A program made the translations under genes and the position numbers. From the NCBI GenBank assembly GCA_009649675.1, contig WJPL01000002.1, positions 744,001 to 808,000 on the forward strand: 64,000 bases of DNA. Reading direction: 5' to 3'. Source of the DNA: Alphaproteobacteria bacterium HT1-32. Lineage in GTDB: Bacteria; Pseudomonadota; Alphaproteobacteria; Rhodospirillales; HT1-32. The notes under the pieces were generated by a model, which was given only the letters and a program-made list of their open reading frames with translations, made no database searches and was not told the origin of the DNA. Positions 35,588-42,169 of this stretch are shown here, one piece after another (positions within the stretch are counted from its first letter, which is position 1; the number at the start of each line of letters is the position of its first letter).

Positions 35588-37126
35588 ATGAGCGTTCTTG
35601 AACAGTTTGCCCGGTTCAACCGCTCGACCACATCGATCCAGCGTCGTTTTTCACTGTTGTTTTCGCTGGCATTCTTTCTGTTCTCGTCAGTCTTTATCGC
35701 AGGCTTTGCCTGGTTCAAGTACGAGAACGAGGGAGCCCGCAAGATGGAGCGCTTTAATGACTTCGTGACAGCACAAAGCAATGTACTGGCTGATTCTCTC
35801 TGGCATCTTGATCATGATCGTCTGGATGTCATCCTGAAGGCTATCGTCGCAGAACAGGGGATCGTCGGAGCGACGGTCACAGATGAATTCGGGGCGACCC
35901 TTGCCTTTGCTGAAGACGGCGAGAATCCGGACGGCAGCGCTCAGATATCCGTTATGAGGGACATCGCTATTGCGGCAACGCCCGGCGAGAAGCCTGCGGT
36001 TATTGGCAAGCTGAATGTCACCTACACGAATGTCGAGTTAATTGATGAGCTCCGGCGCAGCACCATTCTGGAAATGGGTTTTGCTGCGGTGTTGCTGTTG
36101 GGGGGACTCGGTATTGCGGGTTTCGTCAACCGGCGGACGATTGTCACGCCGATCCGGAATCTCGCTGCTGCGGTCAATAATCCCCGGCGGGGGCATGAAC
36201 GGGTTCGGGTTGACTGGGAAGCTAAAGATGAAATCGGCACGCTGATCGAAGCCTTTAACAGAATGCAGGAGATCGAGCAGCTTGGTGAAGCAAAGCTGAC
36301 GGAGGCCCGTGACAGGCTGGAAGAACGGGTGCGCGAGAGGACGGCAGAGCTTGCCAAAGCCGTGGAAGATGCGGAACAGGCCAACCGCACGAAATCAGAC
36401 TTCCTGGCATCCATGAGCCATGAACTGAGAACTCCTCTGAACGCGATTTCGGGAATTTCCGAGATGCTGATGGTTGTTGACAGTTTGCGCACTGATCAGG
36501 CGAAGCTGATCGAGTATCTTGGGGATATCCGGTTTAGCAGCCAGCATCTGAACAGTCTTGTTGATGACGTGCTTGATCTGGCGAAAATTGAGGCTGGTCA
36601 TCTTGAACTGGAACCGGAAATCTTCCTGATTGCGCCGGTTGCCGGTGATGTCGTGAAGTCACTGATGGTAACCGCTGAACGGCAATCGACCACTGTGAAG
36701 ACAGAAATCGGAGATACGGCGCTGGCCGTCTTTGCTGACAAACGGGCTTTTCGTCAGATACTGCTTAACCTGGTCAACAATGCCATCCGTCATGGTGGCA
36801 GGAACCTGCTGGTTACATTGTCTGCTCATCTGACCGCAGATGGTGAAAAGGTTCGCTTTACGGTCGAGGATAACGGCCAGGGGATGCCAGAGGAAATGAT
36901 CAGGGCGATTGGCCAGCCGTTCATCCATTCCCACACACCTTATATCCGGAGTGCCGCAACAGAAGACACTCAGGGAACCGGGCTTGGGTTGTCGATTGTT
37001 ACGGAACTGCTGAAAGCCAGTGAGGGGGCGCTGGAGGTTAACAGTGAGATCGGCAAAGGGACGACAATCAGCTTTACTCTTCCGGTTACCCCAAAAGTAA
37101 CGGACCGGCAGACCACCCTGAACTGA
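35588..37126 (+). CDS. Membrane sensor histidine kinase (HAMP-HisKA-HATPase)
   Basis: 512 aa: membrane segment ~22-43, a periplasmic domain of ~120 residues, a second membrane segment ~160-180, HAMP ~180-235, a coiled coil ~230-265 (RDRLEERVRERTAELAKAVE), HisKA with H278 in ASMSHELRTPLNAI, and a HATPase with DNGQGMPEEM and GTGLGLSIVTELL. It is encoded just after the tandem binding protein, the likely signal partner. No response regulator lies within the neighbourhood, so the output is unknown. Confidence 0.88.
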   Translation: MSVLEQFARFNRSTTSIQRRFSLLFSLAFFLFSSVFIAGFAWFKYENEGARKMERFNDFVTAQSNVLADSLWHLDHDRLDVILKAIVAEQGIVGATVTDEFGATLAFAEDGENPDGSAQISVMRDIAIAATPGEKPAVIGKLNVTYTNVELIDELRRSTILEMGFAAVLLLGGLGIAGFVNRRTIVTPIRNLAAAVNNPRRGHERVRVDWEAKDEIGTLIEAFNRMQEIEQLGEAKLTEARDRLEERVRERTAELAKAVEDAEQANRTKSDFLASMSHELRTPLNAISGISEMLMVVDSLRTDQAKLIEYLGDIRFSSQHLNSLVDDVLDLAKIEAGHLELEPEIFLIAPVAGDVVKSLMVTAERQSTTVKTEIGDTALAVFADKRAFRQILLNLVNNAIRHGGRNLLVTLSAHLTADGEKVRFTVEDNGQGMPEEMIRAIGQPFIHSHTPYIRSAATEDTQGTGLGLSIVTELLKASEGALEVNSEIGKGTTISFTLPVTPKVTDRQTTLN

Positions 37127-37140
37127 AGGTGATCTGCCGG
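37105..37140. terminator. Bidirectional hairpin between convergent genes
   Basis: CCGGCAGA and CACC (37105-37117) pair with GGTG and TCTGCCGG (37128-37140), with one mismatch. The stem spans the end of the kinase gene and the 30-bp gap to the convergent selenoprotein gene. The T-tracts are weak on both sides (TTACTTTT on the minus strand). A transcription stop for both converging genes is likely. Confidence 0.45.
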
Positions 37141-37156
37141 CCCGGAGTTGTGCGGG

Positions 37157-37915
37157 TTACCCGTCCCAGACGTTCGTTGGAACCGGAAGCCCCTTGTAGT
37201 CTTCCATTGTCAGCGGATTGTCAGGGGTGACACCGAGCTGTTCCAGCAGGGACATCAACTGACGGATATGCTGACCGGAATGCCAGGTCGTACGTTCCAG
37301 AACATCATGCAGCTTATGCTGACCGTAATAGGTTTTGACGGTTTCCTCACAAGCCTTATCAGGATGTGTTGCCCACCATTCATTGACCTGTGCCTGAATT
37401 TGTTCGCCAAACCGGGCAATACTCTCCGGGGTTGTCATATCATCCGGCGGCATGATCACCGTATTCTCGTACTTGAACTCGCCTTCTTCGAAGATATCGA
37501 GAAAAGCGCGGGGAATCTGGAAGATATGATGCATCAGCATGCGATAGGAGCGTGGTCGGCCCGGTAGCATGTCTTCGACGTTACCCTGTGGCATTTGCCG
37601 GACAAAACGCTGTGCCGAAGTCATGAACAGATTCATGCGGTCCATGAGTTCCTGCGGGTCCAGTTCCGGTCCGGTTTCTTCGTCCAGTTCGAGAAATTCC
37701 ACAACGTCAGAGATAACTTGCGCAAAGGTGAAGCGATCACCCTTTGAGACAACCGGAATTGAACGGGCTCCCAGTCTCTGGAGCTCGGCCAGGCCGTCTG
37801 CATCTTCCCGTATATTAATCGATTCGAACTCAATCCCACGGATCGAGAGAAACTCTTTGAGTCTCATGCAGCTGCTTCAGGCAGGCTGCCAGAAAACCTT
37901 GATTTGTTCGCTCAT
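37157..37915 (-). CDS. Probable selenoprotein: glutaredoxin-like (UxxC) domain fused to a DinB-like domain
   Basis: Read through one in-frame TGA (37877-37879) this gives 252 aa with Sec at residue 13: FWQPA-U-SSC-MRLKEFL. The TGA falls exactly where the first cysteine of a glutaredoxin CxxC belongs, and the frame continues into thioredoxin-fold features (ESINI, cis-proline ARSIPVV). Residues ~85-235 form a DinB-like four-helix domain with conserved H and R near HHIFQIPRAFL and TTWHSGQHIRQL. The ATG at 37915 has a strong AAAGGAG site 6 nt upstream; the ATG after the TGA (37867) has none and would lose the active site. A hairpin begins 11 nt after the TGA. The alternative is a nonsense mutation. 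It faces msrA across a ~117-bp gap, so both may serve redox repair. Confidence 0.72.
37847..37879 (-). promoter_or_regulatory. Selenocysteine TGA and candidate bacterial SECIS hairpin
   Basis: On the minus strand the TGA (37879-37877) is followed by 11 nt and then GAGACTC-AAA-GAGTTTCTC (37865-37847). This is a 7-bp stem with a bulged UU and a small apical loop. Bacterial SECIS elements lie immediately 3' of the UGA inside the coding region, often with a bulged U, and position SelB. The distance fits. The loop is very small and lacks the typical leading G, so the match is only partial. Confidence 0.5.
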
Positions 37916-38032
37916 GATGAGCTCCTTTCTGTTCCAGACAGCGCACGATTTAGTTACTGCATTACCGCCCGTCTTGACGCTGAACGACAGTTGCATACCT
38001 GCTGTCTGTGATAAACAGGATAGGGTAAAGGT

Positions 38033-38509
38033 ATGGCTAGAGCAACATTTGCTGCGGGTTGCTTCTGGGGCATTGAAGAGACGTTCCGGACCACTCCGGG
38101 AGTAACTGCGACCCGTGCAGGATATACCGGTGGCACCAGCAACTCTCCGACCTATGAGGAGGTCTGTACCGGTCGGACCGGGCATGCGGAGGCTGTTGAT
38201 GTCGAGTATGATCCGGAGCAGGTCAGTTATGAGGAACTGCTGGAAACCTTCTGGAGTGCACATGACCCGACGCAGATGGACCGTCAGGGGCCGGATATCG
38301 GCACCCAGTACCGGTCTGCAATTTTTCCTCATGATGAGGCTCAGAGGAGGGCGGCAGAGAAGGCAATCACCGCACTGAATGCCTCCGGACGACTGCGGCG
38401 TCCTGTTGCGACGAAAATTGAAACCGCGTCAACATTTTGGGAAGCTGAAGATTATCATCAGCAATATATTGCCAAAAAACGAGGCAGCATTTTTGATTTT
38501 CTTGGTTAA
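38033..38509 (+). CDS. msrA: Peptide methionine (S)-S-oxide reductase MsrA
   Basis: 158-aa MsrA. The catalytic motif GCFWG puts the cysteine at residue 10, and [14 protein letters not shown] and [18 protein letters not shown] follow in the usual order. It repairs oxidised methionine using thioredoxin-type reductants. The C-terminus ([11 protein letters not shown]) has no recycling cysteines, so it is likely the one-cysteine-plus-external-reductant type. It is divergent from the glutaredoxin-like selenoprotein gene. Confidence 0.94.
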   Translation: MARATFAAGCFWGIEETFRTTPGVTATRAGYTGGTSNSPTYEEVCTGRTGHAEAVDVEYDPEQVSYEELLETFWSAHDPTQMDRQGPDIGTQYRSAIFPHDEAQRRAAEKAITALNASGRLRRPVATKIETASTFWEAEDYHQQYIAKKRGSIFDFLG

Positions 38510-38529
38510 TTCCGGGGCTTAAGCCTTGA

Positions 38530-38583
38530 AACCTGTCATGAGATGACAAAATGTCATGCTATGCGGTGAGAACATGACAGGTT
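38530..38583. repeat. Nested inverted repeats upstream of the small zinc-ribbon gene
   Basis: AACCTGTCATG (38530-38540) and CATGACAGGTT (38573-38583) form a perfect 11-bp inverted repeat. Between them, ATGACA-AAA-TGTCAT (38543-38557) is another perfect hairpin, so the core TGTCAT occurs four times in alternating orientation. Right after it come TTGAAA (38585-38590) and TAAGAT (38610-38615), a plausible promoter for the zinc-ribbon gene. It may be an array of operator half-sites, or an msrA terminator, since TTTTT follows at 38591-38595. Confidence 0.6.
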
Positions 38584-38669
38584 CTTGAAATTTTTAGTTC
38601 ACACGAAAATAAGATTAGTGTAAACCAACGCATTCGAACATCACTGTACGCAACTACTCGGAGGGCCGA

Positions 38670-38849
38670 ATGGCGTCGTCCGCTCGGAACGAATCAAACA
38701 AGAAGCCGGTTAACGAAGCACAGATCAAGCCGAAGGCTCGTCGGTGCCTGATGTGCAGCAGCGAATTTCAGTCGCTGCATTACGGCGAACGGATCTGCAA
38801 GTCTTGCAAGGAAACCGCCGCATGGCGTGAAGGCGGCTGGGCCGCCTGA
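38670..38849 (+). CDS. Small zinc-ribbon protein
   Basis: 59 aa, too short for many gene finders. The C-terminal half carries two CxxC knuckles (RRCLMCSSEF and RICKSCKET) spaced for one zinc, preceded by a basic N-terminus (NKKPVNEAQIKPKAR). The start is preceded by GGAGGG. It has its own promoter-like region and a perfect 12-bp terminator, so it is probably an independently transcribed small regulator. Similar small zinc-ribbon proteins are common in Rhodospirillales; no function is known to me. Confidence 0.78.
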   Translation: MASSARNESNKKPVNEAQIKPKARRCLMCSSEFQSLHYGERICKSCKETAAWREGGWAA

Positions 38850-38889
38850 CGAAGTTCATGCGCGGCCCGCTGGGCCTGCGTTAGACTAC

Positions 38890-38925
38890 CGAAAACCCGC
38901 CTTAATCAGGCGGGTTTTCGTTTTT
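38890..38925 (+). terminator. Intrinsic terminator of the zinc-ribbon gene
   Basis: CGAAAACCCGCC (38890-38901) and GGCGGGTTTTCG (38909-38920) form a perfect 12-bp stem with a TTAATCA loop, followed by TTTTT. Because it is A/T-flanked on both arms it could also work in the opposite direction. Confidence 0.92.
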
Positions 38926-38936
38926 CTGAGGACATC

Positions 38937-39170
38937 ATGTCTGGGCATCACAAAATCGCCGGTATTCCAATTCCCCGATCCAGAACCGGCCGGCGGATAA
39001 TGGGGGTTGCGCTCTGTGCCGGCGGGGTTGTCGGTTTTCTCCCGATTGTTGGATTCTGGATGTTTCCTCTGGGGGTTGTCGTCCTGTCGAAAGACTCGGC
39101 ATGGTTGCGACGACAACGACGCCGCATTACTGTCTGGTGGGGTCGTCGGCGTCATCAGGATACAAAGTGA
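38937..39170 (+). CDS. Small membrane protein
   Basis: 77 aa with one or two hydrophobic segments (MGVALCAGGVVGFLPIVGFWMFPLGVVVLS, ~22-51) between basic ends; the C-terminus is very rich in arginine (WLRRQRRRITVWWGRRRHQ), so it should stay in the cytoplasm. A TGAGGA site precedes the ATG. The GFLPIVGFWMFPLG core looks like a re-entrant or paired helix. No family recognised. Confidence 0.6.
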   Translation: MSGHHKIAGIPIPRSRTGRRIMGVALCAGGVVGFLPIVGFWMFPLGVVVLSKDSAWLRRQRRRITVWWGRRRHQDTK

Positions 39171-39213
39171 ACCACTTCACAGCATGGTCGGCAGATTGCT
39201 GTACTGTTCAGCT

Positions 39214-40620
39214 ATGAAACAGACATATTCCTTTCGTTCGGCTGCAACCATGGTTGCTATTTGCGCTCTGGTTTGGTCAGCCCCCTTTTCGGCTACAGCA
39301 GCCGAGCAGGCTGGTGTTTCCGCTGCTGTTCGTGGTGACGTGCAATTGACCCGTCTGCCGGAAGTTGTCGGGCGCCAGATAACCAGTGGCGAGCCGATCT
39401 TTCTGACCGACCGAATTCTATCAGGCCCTTCGTCAGGGATGCAGATACTGTTGCTTGATGAGACCATCTTCACGATAGGTCCGGGCAGTCAGCTGACAAT
39501 CGACGAGTTCGTCTATGATCCGGAAACGGGGGCGGGACGTGTCTCCGCCACGGTTGCGCGAGGCGTGTTCCGGTTCGTGACAGGCAAGGTTGCGGCGAAC
39601 CGACCGGAAGATATGAAGGTGAAGACGCCGTTCGGTACGATCGGTATCCGCGGGACGATTGTTGCAGGCGAAGTCACCGCCAGTGGCGCGGATGTTGTGT
39701 TGCTGGGTCCGGGAGTGGAAACCAATACAGCGGAGAGGATCGGCCGGATTGAGGTTTCGAATGAAAAAGGCAGTGTGGTTGTCACCCGGCCAGGTTTTGG
39801 GACATCAATAGGAGGGGCGGAGGCGCCGACAGCACCGGTACAGATACCGCCGGAACGTATTTCCGCACTGACAACATCGATCGCCCGACCTGATGCTGCG
39901 GGGCTGGCAGATAACCCCGGAAATAACGGCGCATCCCCGGCCAGTCAGGCAGACCGGCAAAACCAGACAACGTCATCAGCCGAAAACAGACAGACAAATC
40001 AGGCGGCTCCGGTTCGTCAGCAGGGATCTGCGTCATCCGGTGCCGGATTCAGTGGTCAGTCACAGGCGGCGGGAATTGTCGGTTTGTCGGGGATGCAGGT
40101 CGCACAGAAAAAAGTGAGCAGCCAGGCCGCTGCCGGTCAGCAGATTGTTCAGCAGATCCATGTTCAGGACGGAGTGTCTTCGATCAGTGATCTGAATACC
40201 ATCCAGTCCGGAAAGTTCCATTTCGACCAGACGGTGCCATTGTCATCGGGAGGGACATACCGCTTCATTGCGGAGCTTGATTTCGGTGCGCGTCATGCCG
40301 GCGGAGGAAACTCCCGGGTTATTATCAACTCCCTGCATGCTGATATCGGTACTGCCGTTGAGATGCTTTCTGCCCAGTCATTCGATGAATTGCCAAATGG
40401 ACTGGCCAATTTTGGATCTGATTCCGGCGGCCCGAGCACCGTTGACTGTGCCTCCGGTGCGGGAGCCTGCCAGGTGACCGTAAAAGCGACACTTAGTAAT
40501 CTCGGTGGAATTGTTGCGAAAAAATTTACACATGAGGTTTCAATTTCCGACACTGTTGGACCAATACAAACGGATAGCGGAAGCGGCACCGCGACGCGCC
40601 AGCCAGGGCCGGCCCCCTGA
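39214..40620 (+). CDS. Exported FecR-domain protein
   Basis: 468 aa. The signal peptide is ~1-29 (ending FSATA). A FecR-like beta domain spans ~35-155: GQSLTIDEFVYDPETG-like strands and VKTPFGTIGIRGTIV, the hallmark of secreted FecR-domain proteins that are not sigma-factor regulators. Residues ~190-300 are a low-complexity Gln/Ala/Ser linker, and the C-terminal ~150 residues are a beta-rich domain of unknown type. Downstream are a TPR/outer-membrane barrel gene and a CHASE2 cyclase, a combination often seen together. I infer an envelope-associated system. The ATG at 39214 opens the signal peptide. Confidence 0.82.
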   Translation: MKQTYSFRSAATMVAICALVWSAPFSATAAEQAGVSAAVRGDVQLTRLPEVVGRQITSGEPIFLTDRILSGPSSGMQILLLDETIFTIGPGSQLTIDEFVYDPETGAGRVSATVARGVFRFVTGKVAANRPEDMKVKTPFGTIGIRGTIVAGEVTASGADVVLLGPGVETNTAERIGRIEVSNEKGSVVVTRPGFGTSIGGAEAPTAPVQIPPERISALTTSIARPDAAGLADNPGNNGASPASQADRQNQTTSSAENRQTNQAAPVRQQGSASSGAGFSGQSQAAGIVGLSGMQVAQKKVSSQAAAGQQIVQQIHVQDGVSSISDLNTIQSGKFHFDQTVPLSSGGTYRFIAELDFGARHAGGGNSRVIINSLHADIGTAVEMLSAQSFDELPNGLANFGSDSGGPSTVDCASGAGACQVTVKATLSNLGGIVAKKFTHEVSISDTVGPIQTDSGSGTATRQPGPAP

Positions 40621-40622
40621 TT

Positions 40623-40649
40623 GCGACTCGCAGGTTTGTTGCGAGTTGC
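40623..40649. repeat. Hairpin between FecR-domain and outer-membrane protein genes
   Basis: GCGACTCGCA (40623-40632) pairs with TGCGAGTTGC (40640-40649), ten base pairs with one G-U, around a GGTTTGT loop. No T-tract follows, so it is more likely an RNA-stability or processing structure in the 87-bp gap than a terminator. Confidence 0.45.
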
Positions 40650-40707
40650 GGCACTTCGGACTATAGCTTTTCGGTAACGGGGAGCCGGTTCGGATGCAGA
40701 AACATAA

Positions 40708-42165
40708 ATGATCGAACGTGGATGCCTGAACGCAGCCCTTCAGGTCTGCTTTGCTGCCCTGTTGTCTGCTTTGCTGCTTACGCCGTCGGGTCTGGTGTCT
40801 GCTCAGACGGTCAACGACCGGGACATTCCGGATCAGGATGATGAGGAAGAACGGCGGCGGCGCGAAAAGGCGGCAGAAGATGCCCGGAAGCTGCCGGTTG
40901 CAGATGATGTTACCTTTCAGGACATTCTGAAAGACCCGGACAATCTCGAACTTAACCTGCGTTATGCAAAAACCCAGATCGCCCGCGGCGAACTGAAAGG
41001 CGCTTCCGCCACGCTGGAGCGTATCTTGCTCATCAATCCGGACCAGCCCCAGATCCGGCTGTATTACGCGATTGTTCTGTATCGCCTGGATAACACCGAC
41101 GAGGCAGAGCGGGAATTGCGGGCGTTGCAGGCAATGGAATTGCCATCGGAAGTTGCCGCTGAAGTTGACGGGTTTCTGTCGGAGATTGCGTTGCGCCGAC
41201 AGCGGTTGCGGTTTGTGCTGGGCGTGACATTCGGCGGGTATTTTGATGACAACAAGACCGCAGGCAGCAAGACCGGACAGCAACTGGTTGTGGGGGCTCT
41301 GGGTGATCTTGCAGAAGCGGATAAAGATCACGATGACTTTGGCCTGCTCGGTGTTGCGTCAATCAGCATGCGCTATGATCTCGGGCTTCAGGACAAGCAT
41401 CAGATCATCGGATCAGCCAGCCACTACATTTCGGAACAGGCAACGCAGGAAACCTTTAACACCCAGTCACTTTCCGCAGAAGGCGGACTGGAGCTGAATT
41501 TCCCCCGATTTACCTTCACGCCGACAGCCTTCACGCAATCGACCTTTCTGTCGCGTGAACGATATTTCAGAGGATGGGGGGTGGCCGGGGCATTGTCGGT
41601 GCCGATTGACGGCGATCTGACGCTTAATGTCGATGGACGCTACACCAACGAAAAATTCAACGGCATCTCGGAAAGCAGTTCCGCCGTGCTGCGTAGTGGT
41701 CACAGTCACGATTATGAAATCGGGCTGGATTACGTGATCAATCCGTCGAACAGGTTATCCCTGTCCTATCATCAGAAGTTCAAACGCGCCCGCCGTGTTT
41801 TCTATCAGTATGTCTCTGGCGAGGCGGAACTTGCCCATACGCTGCTTCTGGGGGGCGGGCATTATGTGCTGAACTCACTCTCCTTCGAAAAGCGGCTCTA
41901 TTCAGGCCCGGATGAAGCGGTCAGTGCCGAACGCCGGAAGGATCAGGTGACACGATACCGTCTGACTTACGGGATGCCGGTTTCCACGATGATCGGTGAC
42001 TATATCTTCCCGGATATCCCGTCATCACGGCTGACAAGAACAGCGTTTGGCGGATGGGTGCTTAATCTTACCGGTGAAGCTTATAGCCAGAAATCAAATC
42101 TGGTGACCTATGACTACCGTAACTGGCGCGGACAGGCATTGTTATCAAAGCGGTTTGAATTCTAG
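40708..42165 (+). CDS. TPR-containing outer-membrane beta-barrel protein
   Basis: 485 aa. A signal peptide (~1-31, ending GLVSA) is followed by a charged stretch (DQDDEEERRRREKAAED), a TPR-type helical domain at ~65-150 (LRYAKTQIARGELKGASATLERIL), and from ~160 alternating amphipathic strands ending in F (LLSKRFEF), the signature of an outer-membrane barrel. The layout recalls the DUF560/surface-lipoprotein-assembly-modifier-like proteins. With the FecR-domain protein upstream it could export or anchor that protein; this is inference. Confidence 0.78.
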   Translation: MIERGCLNAALQVCFAALLSALLLTPSGLVSAQTVNDRDIPDQDDEEERRRREKAAEDARKLPVADDVTFQDILKDPDNLELNLRYAKTQIARGELKGASATLERILLINPDQPQIRLYYAIVLYRLDNTDEAERELRALQAMELPSEVAAEVDGFLSEIALRRQRLRFVLGVTFGGYFDDNKTAGSKTGQQLVVGALGDLAEADKDHDDFGLLGVASISMRYDLGLQDKHQIIGSASHYISEQATQETFNTQSLSAEGGLELNFPRFTFTPTAFTQSTFLSRERYFRGWGVAGALSVPIDGDLTLNVDGRYTNEKFNGISESSSAVLRSGHSHDYEIGLDYVINPSNRLSLSYHQKFKRARRVFYQYVSGEAELAHTLLLGGGHYVLNSLSFEKRLYSGPDEAVSAERRKDQVTRYRLTYGMPVSTMIGDYIFPDIPSSRLTRTAFGGWVLNLTGEAYSQKSNLVTYDYRNWRGQALLSKRFEF

Positions 42166-42169
42166 CCAT

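Noticed and set aside
37815-37835. tRNA T-arm-like GATTCGAACTC stretch
   Set aside because: It lies inside the selenoprotein coding region and no cloverleaf can be built around it.
37877-38332. An open reading frame ending exactly at the TGA and overlapping msrA on the other strand
   Set aside because: Only its last 12 codons (after the ATG at 37915) are meaningful; the rest is antisense to msrA. I treat those codons as the start of the selenoprotein.
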